A DNA stretch of 64,000 nt from Verrucomicrobiaceae bacterium (GCA_027489965.1 JAIXZA010000044.1:20177-84176), one strand, 5' to 3'. Numbered from the stretch's first letter, positions 10,901 to 19,281 are shown. The notes: a model not told the origin generated them from the sequence alone. A program made the numbers and translations.

Positions 10901-11391
10901 AGAACTACAGCCGCAGCTATCGCCGCCGACTGCCTGCCGAAACACTCTTGGACAGCGTAAGCGCGGTCACGGAGATAAAGGAATCCTTTTCAGGAATGCC
11001 GCCAGACACTTTGGCAAAACAGACCTGGAATCATAAGCTGGAAAGCCAGTTCATGGATGCCTTTGGACGGCCAAATGCCAGCTCAGAATGCCCCTGTGAA
11101 CGAGACGCCAAGCCCAGTGTCGTGCAGGCCCTGCATCTGATGAACTCCAACAAACTGCAGGAAATGCTCACCCACAAAAAAGGCCGCGCCGCCCGCCTAG
11201 CCAGTGGCACCCTGACAGCAGAGCAGATTCTGGAAGAACTCTACCTCTCATGCTACTCACGCTTACCGACCGCTGAAGAAGCTGCAATCGCCGTAAAGGC
11301 ACTTCAGGTCGAAAAACCCAGCCAACAGGCAGCCATCGAGGATGTTTTATGGAGTCTTTTAAACTCTGCCGAATTTGTCTTTAACCACTGA
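7918..11391 (+). CDS. Exported PSCyt1-WD40-DUF1549-DUF1553 cytochrome-like protein
   Basis: This 1157-residue exported protein combines modules typical of planctomycetes and verrucomicrobia. After a signal peptide (residues 1-19) comes a planctomycete-type cytochrome domain with C37-L-S-C40-H41. A WD40 propeller follows at about 115-440, with repeats such as HTDNIVSLAISQDGKQVATG and HVGHITALAFSPDGKWLTTG. Then there is an atypical motif with four residues between the cysteines (C470-x4-C475-H476, in AGCNLGACH) typical of the family, a beta-sandwich, a DUF1549 domain from about 660 containing a third CxxCH (C821-A-K-C824-H825), and DUF1553 from about 900 to the end. The next gene is the usual DUF1501 partner. 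Covalent heme is expected from the motifs but not proven. Its biochemical role is unknown. Confidence 0.85.
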   Translation: MIARAYVLLLFLLTSLLMAEESKVNPAQAMGLLKTQCLSCHNSEKKKGGLSLETRNQALKGGDNGSALKAGDATKSALITVLSDAGEAHMPPKKQMPEKQQNLLKAWVNAGASWDEEALKKFGELTPANKLTSLPENHAPATTLALSADGRWLAAGIGNRVLVRDLNAKDSPVVSTLEGHQDVIQSLAWNSDATRLAAGGYRSVLVWNTSDRKLTNTLSQPLEGRITGIAFLLDNTTLVLADGATSLRGLLHRWKLGDSKPSQTIEAHTDNIVSLAISQDGKQVATGAADNLAKVWEASSFKERAKIEGHVGHITALAFSPDGKWLTTGSADKDLKVWDIDSKEMIMLLGDKSSGVNALFWTADASSLTYFTESGRVEKVTELKKHDGVRLAFTSGKQKKLTKLDDVPNAAVMSRDGKNIFAALHGGVVVKIDEKASLTNLQAATTVASTKSPNLSYTKDILPILTKAGCNLGACHAKSSGQAGFHLSIFAFDPKTDFMEVVNDSRGRRVFPARPEDSLILQKATVRVQHEGGQRFEPESESAKTIAEWIRQGMPYETVNQPALLGIDVTPNEKTYRKNDSQLLKVIAKYEDKSTRDVTALADYISSEKAIATVDEAGKVSTNTESGETVIVARYMGMVAISRVAVPAEKLFPAERYAALTVRNEIDKLVYSRLQKIGYLPSASCSDHEFLRRSTLDAIGMLPTVEEARTFLADKNPKKHELWIESLLKRPEWAEHWACKWGDLIRPNPSRVGVKPVFLLDQWIRQSFRDNKPWNVFARDLLIAEGNTHKNGPVAIWRDKREPIDSATFIGQIFLGVRLECAKCHHHPTEKWDQKDYYQLAAFFTQMKHKGQGISAPISGEPEHWWFEPGAASIEHPVTKIALKPRPPADAEIPIAETQDPRSILADWMTDSKNPYFAQAIVNRTWSSFMGRGIVDPVDDFRASNPPSNAPLLDWLAKDFIKHGYDLKHLMRVIMSSQTYRLSSLPNETNLADLKNYSRSYRRRLPAETLLDSVSAVTEIKESFSGMPPDTLAKQTWNHKLESQFMDAFGRPNASSECPCERDAKPSVVQALHLMNSNKLQEMLTHKKGRAARLASGTLTAEQILEELYLSCYSRLPTAEEAAIAVKALQVEKPSQQAAIEDVLWSLLNSAEFVFNH

Positions 11392-11465
11392 TTTGCTCAA
11401 TTTTCACGCAGCAAGCAAGAAGATCCGTTACCGCCCGTAATTTGCAGATCTCTTCTTAACTCAAG

Positions 11466-12806
11466 ATGTCACGATTCACCCATAACTGTGCTGGCCATGC
11501 CCGGCGCGACTTTTTGAAGCTTGGTCTCACTGCCGCTGGCGGTGGACTAGGATTCACTGATTTGTTGCGCGCACGAGCACTGGCAGCCTCCGCGCCACAA
11601 CCTTCCCTGGCACGGCCTGTGAACTGCATTTTAGTCTGGTTGGATGGAGGACCTTCTCACTACGAGATGTTTGATCCCAAACCAGATGCTCCATCTGAAA
11701 TTCGTGGAGAATTTGGTGCCATCCCGACCAGTGTGCCTGGAGTTCGGTTCTCGGACTGCGTCCCCCATCTGGCCAAAGCGGCTGACAAGTTCACCGTCCT
11801 CCGCAGTGTCACCCATAAGGACCCTAATCACGGTGGCGGCAACCACTACATGATGACGGGTGCACCGACACCCGTACCGGTCGGCTGCGGTGCCTTTGTC
11901 ACCTTTCATCCCTCCTTTGGCAGTGTGGTCAGCTATAAGCGCGGCATACAAAACGGTCTGCCAGCCTACATGACCCTGCCCAGCATTACCCGCAGTGGAG
12001 GTCCCAATTTCCTCGGTGCAGAGCATGCCCCATTCGTCGCTGGCGGTGACCCTAACTCCAAGGGATTCAAAGTGCGGGATGTTGTTTTACCTTCAGACAT
12101 TTCTGATGCTCGGGGTCTAGCACGCCGCGAGCTGCGCCATTCACTGGATCGCATGAAGCGCCTGAATGACGCTGTTGCTGAAGATCCCGCAGTCAGCTTT
12201 GATACCTTCTATGGACAAGCCGTCGATTTGATCGCCTCAAAACCTGCGCAGGAGGCTTTTGACATCTCCCTCGAAGATGACAAGACCCGTGATCTCTATG
12301 GCCGCAGTGACCTGGGCCAACGCCTGCTGCTAGCTCGTCGCCTTGTAGAGGTCGGTGTGCCTTTTGTGACCGTGAACTACGGTGGCTGGGATCACCACAG
12401 GGAGCTTTTCAAGACCTGTAAAGGCGACTTCATGAAGAAGTTTGATCAAGGAATGGCGGGCCTTATCACGGACTTGGATCGTCGAGGCTTATTAGAAAGC
12501 ACCTTGGTCATCGGCCTTGGCGAATTCGGCCGAACTCCAAAAATCAATAAAGACGGCGGACGCGATCATTGGCCAGGAGCGATGAACATTCTCTTTGCTG
12601 GAGCAGGCGTCCCGCGCGGCGGCATCGTTGGTGCTACGGATCCAAAAGGCTATTATGCCAGCGAAAATATTTATACCCCAGAAGACTTCGCGACTACGCT
12701 TTACACCAAGCTAGGCATCGATCCACATCAGATTCTGCACACCAATACAGGACGCCCCCTGCCACTCATCAATGGCGGCATGCCTATCCGCGAACTCTTT
12801 GCGTGA
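11466..12806 (+). CDS. DUF1501 protein, Tat-exported, sulfatase-like fold
   Basis: This 446-residue protein belongs to DUF1501, a family in the alkaline phosphatase/sulfatase-like superfamily. The N-terminus has a twin-arginine signal (ARRDFLKLG at about residues 16-24) followed by a hydrophobic stretch and ALAAS, so export in folded form is likely. Family features include ILVWLDGGPSHYEMFDPKPD, VPHLAKAADKFTVLRS, GGWDHH and LGEFGRTPKIN-x2-GGRDHW. The gene follows the DUF1549/DUF1553 gene by 74 bases, the classic arrangement in this phylum, and its TGA stop overlaps the ATG of the next gene. A hydrolytic role on an extracytoplasmic substrate is inferred from the fold only. Confidence 0.88.
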   Translation: MSRFTHNCAGHARRDFLKLGLTAAGGGLGFTDLLRARALAASAPQPSLARPVNCILVWLDGGPSHYEMFDPKPDAPSEIRGEFGAIPTSVPGVRFSDCVPHLAKAADKFTVLRSVTHKDPNHGGGNHYMMTGAPTPVPVGCGAFVTFHPSFGSVVSYKRGIQNGLPAYMTLPSITRSGGPNFLGAEHAPFVAGGDPNSKGFKVRDVVLPSDISDARGLARRELRHSLDRMKRLNDAVAEDPAVSFDTFYGQAVDLIASKPAQEAFDISLEDDKTRDLYGRSDLGQRLLLARRLVEVGVPFVTVNYGGWDHHRELFKTCKGDFMKKFDQGMAGLITDLDRRGLLESTLVIGLGEFGRTPKINKDGGRDHWPGAMNILFAGAGVPRGGIVGATDPKGYYASENIYTPEDFATTLYTKLGIDPHQILHTNTGRPLPLINGGMPIRELFA

Positions 12807-14248
12807 TGCCTTGGCGTTTGAGTCTTTTTCTGCTGATTCTGAGCAGCACTCTGCAAGCAGCCCCACCCGGCTTTGAGAACATCTTCCCTGCTGGCGGACA
12901 AATCGGCACGCAGGTCGATGTTCAAGTCGCTGGAGCAGGCTTGGATAAACCTGCTGCTAAAGCATGGATCAGCACTCCAAGCATCCTAGCCACGGCCAGT
13001 GATCAACCCAAAAAGTTTTCTCTCGCCATCTCCAAAGACGCAGTCGCAGGCCCCTACCTCATGCGTTTGTTCACCGATGCTGGAGTCACTGCCCCACGGA
13101 TCTTTGAGGTCGGAAACAAAGCCGAACGAATCGAAAAAGAACCGAATGACTCCCTCTCTGACGCCAAAATTGCCGAGGCAGGCATGGATATCACCCTGAA
13201 TGGAGTGCTGGGAAAGAGTGGTGATGTCGACACACATCCGATCCGTGTGAGAAAGGATAAGCCAATCTATGCCACTCTTCACGGCTATGCACTGGGCTCT
13301 CCAATGGATCCAGCGCTGCGGCTTCTCAATGAAAACGGCCTTGAGGTAGCAGCCTGTCACGACACGCAGAATCTCGATCCAATCATTCAGTATCACCCTA
13401 AGGCAGACGGCCTGTTTTTCCTGCAAGTCTTTGCATTCGCTCATCCACCTGCAGCCGACGTGGCCTTTCAAGGAAGTGCCAATCATGTTTATCGTCTCAC
13501 CGTGACCGAGGAGCCGCCCAAAAGGTTGGCTGTAAGTGTACCCAAGGAACTCATTATACCAGCACTCTTCAATGGTTGCATTGCCAAGCCCCGAGAAGAG
13601 GACATCTTTCATTTTTCCACCAAGAAAGGTGATGACCTTCAGATCACTATTCGCGCCCAAGCCATCGATAGTCCGCTAGATGTGACCATGCGCCTTGAAG
13701 ACGCTGATGGAAACATCTTGAAGCAGGCTGACGACACTGAAAAAGAGAAGCCAGACCCAGACCTGCACTGGAAATCTCCAAAAGATGGCACCTATAAGCT
13801 CGTCATTGCTGACCGTTTTCGTCACGGCAGTTCTGATCATCTCTATGAGCTATCCATCAAAGCCTTTACGCCATCGCTCACGGCAACACTCGACACCCAC
13901 GCTTATCAATTGGAGCCTGGAAAAACTGCCGACTTAAAGATTAACGTCAAAACATCCGGCCCGTTTACGGGAAAAATCCAGGCGCGTGCCGTTCAACTGC
14001 CGGCAGGAGTGACCAGTGCGGTGATTGATGTACCTGCAAAAGGTGGCGAGATCAAACTCACCCTCTCAGCAACGCCCGACGCTGCCCCAAGCCAAGCTCC
14101 ATTTGCAGTCGAAGTCACAACTAGCGTTCCCGATGCGGCGAAGACCACGCTGGCAATCTACAGCATTCCCTTCACAGAACCACGCGGTGATCTGCTTATT
14201 ATGACCGACACCCAGCCTTGGTTAACGGTCATGGCCAAGAAAAAATGA
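12806..14248 (+). CDS. Exported beta-sandwich protein with pre-peptidase C-terminal-like domains
   Basis: This 480-residue exported protein starts at the ATG at 12806, which overlaps the upstream TGA (TGATG) and is followed by a clear signal peptide (MPWRLSLFLLILSSTLQAA). The frame is open further upstream, but that part lies inside the DUF1501 gene. The mature protein opens with FENIFPAGGQIGTQVDVQVAG, a stretch common in PVC secreted proteins. It then appears to carry two pre-peptidase C-terminal (PPC)-type beta-sandwich domains (KEPNDSLSDAKIAE with VDTHPIRV; REEDIFHFSTKKGDDLQI). No protease domain is present, so a binding or structural role is likely. The translational coupling ties it to the DUF1501 protein. 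Family-level assignment is moderately secure; function is unknown. Confidence 0.75.
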   Translation: MPWRLSLFLLILSSTLQAAPPGFENIFPAGGQIGTQVDVQVAGAGLDKPAAKAWISTPSILATASDQPKKFSLAISKDAVAGPYLMRLFTDAGVTAPRIFEVGNKAERIEKEPNDSLSDAKIAEAGMDITLNGVLGKSGDVDTHPIRVRKDKPIYATLHGYALGSPMDPALRLLNENGLEVAACHDTQNLDPIIQYHPKADGLFFLQVFAFAHPPAADVAFQGSANHVYRLTVTEEPPKRLAVSVPKELIIPALFNGCIAKPREEDIFHFSTKKGDDLQITIRAQAIDSPLDVTMRLEDADGNILKQADDTEKEKPDPDLHWKSPKDGTYKLVIADRFRHGSSDHLYELSIKAFTPSLTATLDTHAYQLEPGKTADLKINVKTSGPFTGKIQARAVQLPAGVTSAVIDVPAKGGEIKLTLSATPDAAPSQAPFAVEVTTSVPDAAKTTLAIYSIPFTEPRGDLLIMTDTQPWLTVMAKKK

Positions 14249-14504
14249 TCCTCATCACCCGTGCTCCTAAATTACCTGCTGGAGTGACAGAGGCGAGGCG
14301 CGACTGAGGCTGGGAAATTTGTGGGTGGGACAGTTGGTCCTCCAGCCTCCTAGATTCGGCGAGCGAGGTTCGAAGACTGTTGGTTCTGACCAACCGCCCT
14401 GCCTGACTAAGCGCCCTACCATTCTCTTCTCTTGCCAGCACACTTTCCTGCCCTAATCTCTGCGCTCTTTTCTCGGCTGCGGCCGTATCCCCTTCCCCCA
14501 ATCC
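14249..14504 (+). other. Intergenic region with two strong inverted repeats
   Basis: No convincing coding sequence lies here. Two hairpins can be drawn: an 8-bp outer stem, GAGGCTGG at 14306-14313 with CCAGCCTC at 14342-14349, enclosing a 4-bp inner stem (14328-14331 with 14337-14340); and a 6-bp stem, GTTGGT at 14379-14384 with ACCAAC at 14389-14394, closed by TCTG. Neither is followed by a T tract on the plus strand, so these are not classic terminators. The region precedes an aminotransferase gene. I do not recognise a known riboswitch consensus. It may be a leader RNA or a small RNA. Confidence 0.35.
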
Positions 14505-15587
14505 ATGAGCACCCACGTCAAACTCTACATCCCAGGTCCGATCGAAGTCAGCGCAGACACTTTTGCCGCCATGGCACAGCCCATGATGGGGCATCGTGGA
14601 AAAGGCTTCCAGGATCTCTATGCAGAAATCCAACCCATGCTGCAGACGCTTTTTGGCACCAAGCAGCAGGTCTTTCTCAGCACCTCCTCCGCCTGGGGTG
14701 TGATGGAAGGAGCCATCCGTAACCTGGTGAAGAAAAAGGTCCTTAATTGCTGCAATGGCGCCTTTTCTGACAAGTGGCTGGACGTCTCCAAACGCTGCGG
14801 GAAAGAGGCCGAAGCTTATCAAGTCGAGTGGGGCCAACCTATCTTGGCCTCTGAAATCGACAAACGCCTGGCCACCGGCGAGTTCGACGCTGTGACTTTC
14901 ATCCACAATGAAACCTCTACTGGCGTTCTCAGCCCGATTGCCGAAATTGCAGCCCTGAAGAAAAAGTATCCTGACGTCATGTTCATCACGGACAGCGTTT
15001 CCGGTTTCACCACAGTTCCCGTGAATTTTGATGAACTGGGCATTGATGTCCTGCTGACTGGCAGCCAAAAAGCCCTAGCCATGCCCCCAGGACTGGCACT
15101 TTTCACCGCTTCCGAAGCCGCCATGGCCCGCGCCGCCACGATCAACGATCGCGGCTACTACTTCGATTTTCTCGAGTTCCAATCCAATGGCGAAAAAAGC
15201 ATGACGCCAAGCACGCCCTGCATCAGCCTGATCTACGGCTTGCGTCATCAACTCCAAAAGATCTTTGCCGAAGGCATCGACAACCGCTTCGCCCGTCATG
15301 CTAAACTCAACGGCATGGTTCACGACTGGGTGCGCCGTAACGGTTTTGAATTCTTTGCTCCAGAAGGTTACCGCTCCAAGTCGCTGACCTGCGTCGCCAA
15401 TAACAAGAACATTGATGTGGCCGCCTTTATTGGTCTTCTCAAGAAGAACCACAGCATGATCATCGATGGTGGCTACGGTAAGCTGAAAGGCAAAACCTTC
15501 CGCATCAGCAACATGGGTGATGAGACTGAAGCCACCATCAATACCGTGATTGCAGCGCTGGACGACAGCTTGGCCAAGTTAGGCTGA
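14505..15587 (+). CDS. Class V aminotransferase (alanine-glyoxylate/serine-pyruvate type)
   Basis: This 360-residue PLP enzyme belongs to the alanine-glyoxylate/serine-pyruvate aminotransferase branch of fold type I, class V. The N-terminus KLYIPGPIEVSADTFAAM followed by GHRGKGF is the family signature for substrate and cofactor loops. The Schiff-base lysine is Lys189 in LTGSQKALAMPPG, preceded by ITDSVSGF, which supplies the PLP-nitrogen Asp. Likely roles are glycine/serine/glyoxylate metabolism; phosphonate-related transaminases look similar, but no phosphonate gene is nearby. The ATG at 14505 gives the expected family N-terminus. The gene is flanked by an unusual structured intergenic region. 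Family is secure, substrate is not. Confidence 0.87.
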   Translation: MSTHVKLYIPGPIEVSADTFAAMAQPMMGHRGKGFQDLYAEIQPMLQTLFGTKQQVFLSTSSAWGVMEGAIRNLVKKKVLNCCNGAFSDKWLDVSKRCGKEAEAYQVEWGQPILASEIDKRLATGEFDAVTFIHNETSTGVLSPIAEIAALKKKYPDVMFITDSVSGFTTVPVNFDELGIDVLLTGSQKALAMPPGLALFTASEAAMARAATINDRGYYFDFLEFQSNGEKSMTPSTPCISLIYGLRHQLQKIFAEGIDNRFARHAKLNGMVHDWVRRNGFEFFAPEGYRSKSLTCVANNKNIDVAAFIGLLKKNHSMIIDGGYGKLKGKTFRISNMGDETEATINTVIAALDDSLAKLG

Positions 15588-15648
15588 GTTTTAAAAGCTA
15601 GCTGATAACCGATGGAAACGACTGTTAAGGCTCGTTGATAGTAGATCC

Positions 15649-16941
15649 ATGCCCCGCCACCTGCTTTCTCTCCTCATGCTCTCGGCACTCCTCGTTGGTG
15701 AAGACTTTGCTGAAGCTCAGCAAAAAATTGCTAATTACGACGAATCCAAGATCCCGCCCTATACCCTGCCGGAACTGCTCAAAACACAGGCCGGTAAAAC
15801 AGTCACGACGGCTAACGAATGGACCCAAATCCGTCGCCCTGAGGTGATGGCTCTTTTTGAGCAGCATGTCTTTGGCAAAACCCCAGCGGCCGCCACCTGG
15901 GGAAAGGTGGACTTCAAAGTCACTCAGGTCAAAAAAGACGCTCTTGGTGGTAAGGCTACCCGCAAACTCATCCACATCTCCCTACCCGAGCATCCAGCCT
16001 GGGCAGGCATGGATGTGATGCTTTACACACCGAATGGATTGGACAAACCCGCGCCTTGTTTTGTCGGCCCAAGCTTCAACGGCAACCATGCCGTGAGCCC
16101 AGAAACGGACATCCCTCTCTCCAACCGCTGGATGCGCGCCAGCAAGGACAAAAACATCGTCAACAACCGAGCTACCGAAGCCAGCCGTGGCAGCGAAAGC
16201 AGCCGCTGGCCGCTGGAAATGATCATCGGTCAAGGCTGCGCTGTAGCGACCTATTACTACGGTGATGTGGAGCCTGATCAGGCCGAGGGCTGGAAGGAAG
16301 GTCTGCGCGCGGTGCTCAGCCAAGATGGGACTGCCACCGAATGGAAAAACGGTGATTGGGGTGCTATTGGGGCCTGGGCCTGGGGCCTGAGCCGAATCGC
16401 CGATTACCTAGAAACAGATGCCGACGTGGATGCCAAACAGCTCGCGGTGATCGGTCATTCCCGACTGGGCAAAACCTCTCTCTGGGCAGGTGCGCAGGAT
16501 CAGCGCTTTGGCGTCGTCATCTCCAACAACTCCGGTGAAGGTGGCGCTGCCATCATGCGCCGGAACATTGGTGAAACCACGGCTGTCATCACCAAAGCGT
16601 TCCCGCATTGGTTCACCAAGACCTACACCAACTATGCCAATCATGAAGCCGCCAGTCCGATCGACAAACACATGCTCATTGCCCTAGCGGCGCCACGCCC
16701 GATCTACATCGCCAGCGCGGTCGAGGATACCTGGGCGGATCCCAAAGGCGAGTTCCTCAGCGGCCTGCATGCAGAACCCGTGTATGCTCTCCTGGGTAAA
16801 AAAGGTTATGGCGTGACCGAGCAACCCGCCATCGACTCCCCCGTCGGCGATGCCATCGCCTATCACATCCGCACGGGAAAACACGACGTCACCGACTACG
16901 ACTGGCAGCAGTATTTGAAGTTTGCCAAACGGCACTGGTAG
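15649..16941 (+). CDS. Glucuronoyl esterase-like carbohydrate esterase (CE15)
   Basis: This 430-residue exported esterase resembles bacterial CE15 glucuronoyl esterases, which cleave ester links between lignin and the glucuronic acid side groups of xylan. The N-terminus is a signal peptide (MPRHLLSLLMLSALLVGEDF). The nucleophile is Ser271 in GHSRLGKTS, with the oxyanion arginine beside it (Arg272) as in this family. An acidic residue follows in NNSGEGGAAI, a second candidate acid is in SAVEDTWADP, and the catalytic His is His412 in GKHDVTDYDW. All expected residues are present. Verrucomicrobia commonly degrade plant polysaccharides, but no other carbohydrate-active cluster is adjacent. It converges on ffh with only 12 bases between stops. 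Confidence 0.85.
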   Translation: MPRHLLSLLMLSALLVGEDFAEAQQKIANYDESKIPPYTLPELLKTQAGKTVTTANEWTQIRRPEVMALFEQHVFGKTPAAATWGKVDFKVTQVKKDALGGKATRKLIHISLPEHPAWAGMDVMLYTPNGLDKPAPCFVGPSFNGNHAVSPETDIPLSNRWMRASKDKNIVNNRATEASRGSESSRWPLEMIIGQGCAVATYYYGDVEPDQAEGWKEGLRAVLSQDGTATEWKNGDWGAIGAWAWGLSRIADYLETDADVDAKQLAVIGHSRLGKTSLWAGAQDQRFGVVISNNSGEGGAAIMRRNIGETTAVITKAFPHWFTKTYTNYANHEAASPIDKHMLIALAAPRPIYIASAVEDTWADPKGEFLSGLHAEPVYALLGKKGYGVTEQPAIDSPVGDAIAYHIRTGKHDVTDYDWQQYLKFAKRHW

Positions 16942-16953
16942 AAGGATCAGACA

Positions 16954-18357
16954 CTAACCACCGAGGCGGAAGCCTTTGCCAAATTTACTCTTCGGCATTT
17001 TGCCAGGCATCATGCCTTTAGGCAGTTGTGGCATGCCTCCGCCACCGCCAAAAAGACCGCCAGCCATTTGGGCCATTGCGCCTTTATTGGACATCATTTG
17101 CTTCATCATTTCAAACTGCTTCAAAAGCTGATTCAGCTCCATGACTGGTCGGCCACTCCCCTGAGCGATTCGTTTGCGTCGACTGCCATTGATGATGCCT
17201 GGGTTACGACGCTCTTTGGGCGTCATTGATAGGATAAGTGCTTCCGTATGCTTCATGCGCTTGTCATCCACACCAGGCATGTTTTTAAGTTTGCTCATGC
17301 CCGGGATCATGCCCATCAGCCCTTCCAGGGGGCCTAGCTTCTTCATGAAGTTCAACTGCTTGAGCATGTCGGTCAGGTCAAACTTGTTCTCCTCCATGCG
17401 GCGCATCATGCCCATGGCCTCTTTTTCATCAATCTCCTGAGCCGCTTTCTCCACCAGACTGACCACGTCGCCCATTCCAAGAATGCGCTGAGCCATGCGG
17501 TCAGGGTGGAAGACCTCCAGCTGATCCACCTTTTCACCCACACCGAGAAACTTCACTGGGCAGCCTGTGACCTGACGCATGGAAAGCAGGGCACCACCGC
17601 GGGCATCCCCGTCCAGCTTGGTCATGATCAGACCGGTAATCGTCACCGTCTCATGAAACTTCGTGGCCACACTGACCGCCTGCTGCCCCGTCGCCGCATC
17701 TGCCACTAGAAGGGTCTCGCGCGGCTGCACCAGATCACGAACCTTTTTCAGCTCGCTCAGCAAGGTTTCATCGATCTCTTGGCGTCCTGCCGTATCAAAA
17801 ATAGCGATTCCACTGCCCTGATCTTCCAGCCATTTCAAAGCCGCCTTCGTCGCCTTAACGACATCGGTTTCACCCACGGGTGGCACACAGACTGGCACAC
17901 CGAGCTGCTGCCCCAAGACTTGCAACTGCGTCACCGCCGCTGGACGATAAAGGTCAAGGGCAATGAGCAACGGACGTTTACCCTGCTTTTTCAGCCAGTT
18001 AGCCAGCTTGGCTGAGGTCGTCGTCTTACCCGCACCATTCAGACCCACCATGAGAATGCGCTGCGGTGGGCTCAGGTCCAGGTCGGTGGCACCACCACCC
18101 AGAATCTTCGCCAGTTCATCGTTGAAAATTTTAACGATTTGCTGACCAGGACTCACCGTTTTGAGCACTTCTTCGCCCAGCGCGCGAGTCTTGATCGCTT
18201 CGATCAGATCCTTGGCCACTTTAAAATCCACATCCGCTTCCAGTAAAGCCATGCGGATCTCCTTCATGGCATCCGCCACATTGGATTCGCTAATTTTACC
18301 CAGTCCGCGCAGCTTGCGGAAGGTATCTTCGAGTTTGTCGGTGAGAAGTGAGAACAT
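16954..18357 (-). CDS. ffh: Signal recognition particle protein Ffh
   Basis: Ffh binds the 4.5S RNA and the signal sequences of nascent membrane proteins and delivers ribosomes to FtsY. The protein has 467 residues with the normal layout: N-domain (1-90), GTPase G-domain with GLNGAGKTTTSAKLA, DTAGR and TKLDGDARGG, then a methionine-rich M-domain with the RNA-binding stretch around GSRRKRIAQGSG. The tail is Gly/Met/Lys-rich. It lies downstream of a phosphatase gene on the same strand, 59 bases away; a small hairpin (TGGCGC at 18392-18397 with GCGCCA at 18404-18409) lies in that gap. No 4.5S RNA gene was recognised in this window. Very secure. Confidence 0.98.
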   Translation of the reverse strand: MFSLLTDKLEDTFRKLRGLGKISESNVADAMKEIRMALLEADVDFKVAKDLIEAIKTRALGEEVLKTVSPGQQIVKIFNDELAKILGGGATDLDLSPPQRILMVGLNGAGKTTTSAKLANWLKKQGKRPLLIALDLYRPAAVTQLQVLGQQLGVPVCVPPVGETDVVKATKAALKWLEDQGSGIAIFDTAGRQEIDETLLSELKKVRDLVQPRETLLVADAATGQQAVSVATKFHETVTITGLIMTKLDGDARGGALLSMRQVTGCPVKFLGVGEKVDQLEVFHPDRMAQRILGMGDVVSLVEKAAQEIDEKEAMGMMRRMEENKFDLTDMLKQLNFMKKLGPLEGLMGMIPGMSKLKNMPGVDDKRMKHTEALILSMTPKERRNPGIINGSRRKRIAQGSGRPVMELNQLLKQFEMMKQMMSNKGAMAQMAGGLFGGGGGMPQLPKGMMPGKMPKSKFGKGFRLGG

Positions 18358-18416
18358 GGGAAACGGAAAATCTAGAAGTCAGGTCAAAGAGTGGCGCCCG
18401 CAAGCGCCATAAAGGA

Positions 18417-19055
18417 TCAAACAGGCGGACAATAATTCATGAGTTCAATCTCGAAAGCATGTTTCTTTTCTGGCTGCACTTCCACCACGGTGATGCTGCC
18501 ATACTCGATGTTAAAATGCGCCATATGTCGCAGCGGCTGCTCCAGCATCAGGGCAAGGATGACGCGGATGATGCCGCCATGACAAAAGACAGCCACGCTT
18601 TGATGCGGGTGATCCTGTAGAATTTGGAGCAGTGCAGGCTGCACCCGCTGGGTCAAATCAGCCGCTGATTCACCATTGGCGATTCCCTGTGTCTCGATGA
18701 TCTCCAGCCAATCAAACGCGCTCACACCAAAATGTTCCTTCACACCATCCCAACGGTGCCCTGTCCAGTCGCCAAAATCCACTTCACGCAGGTCGGGGAT
18801 CAAGGTCGGTTTTAAATCGCACTGCTCAGCCAAAGGGGCCAGCGTCTGCTGCACCCGCAGCATGGGGCTAGCGTAAATCGCGTCGATCTTCGTGTCATTC
18901 AGCCACTGCGCCACTGCCTGACCATGTTTCAATCCCAGAGGCGACAGCGCCATATCGATCCGGCTACCGCCAAAGACTTTATGATAGAGCTCCTCCACCT
19001 CGCCATGGCGGACGAGATAAAGCGTGGTGGGATGATTGGGCAGATGGGATTTCAA
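18417..19055 (-). CDS. Histidine phosphatase family protein (phosphoglycerate mutase/CobC-like)
   Basis: This 212-residue protein has the histidine phosphatase signature. The phospho-accepting His is in LVRHGEVEE near the N-terminus, followed by LSPLGLKHGQAVAQWL and REVDFGDWTGHRW, and the second catalytic His is in VFCHGGIIRVIL. The RHG and GDWTG context resembles alpha-ribazole phosphatase CobC and other small-molecule phosphatases, but no cobalamin gene is near. The only in-frame start I find that keeps the whole domain is TTG at 19055; no in-frame ATG lies close upstream. The 226 bases to divergent hisB presumably hold both promoters. Substrate is unknown. Confidence 0.82.
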   Translation of the reverse strand: MKSHLPNHPTTLYLVRHGEVEELYHKVFGGSRIDMALSPLGLKHGQAVAQWLNDTKIDAIYASPMLRVQQTLAPLAEQCDLKPTLIPDLREVDFGDWTGHRWDGVKEHFGVSAFDWLEIIETQGIANGESAADLTQRVQPALLQILQDHPHQSVAVFCHGGIIRVILALMLEQPLRHMAHFNIEYGSITVVEVQPEKKHAFEIELMNYCPPV

Positions 19056-19281
19056 GACTCCTTTCCATGGCGCGGACTTGCCCCACCTGCAAGTCTGGAA
19101 GGAATGGCAGATCGAAGATGGAAAGAGGAAACGTAGAGTTCGTCAGTTGGAGGTTCTCCGTTTGTTGTACTGGGGCGCAGTCAATACACAGGTAAAAAAC
19201 CACGAACGACGAACCAAGCCACCTCGATTCTGCTGCATCAGCACGTTGACCTGACACGGCACCCGATGTTAACTGAAGACC

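Noticed and set aside
12569..12805. Longer N-terminus for the PPC-like protein
   Set aside because: It would overlap the DUF1501 gene for 237 bases and put the obvious signal peptide in the middle of the protein.
14229..15068. 279-codon minus-strand frame across the aminotransferase and its upstream region
   Set aside because: Most of it is antisense to the aminotransferase, and the part in the intergenic region has no protein-like pattern.
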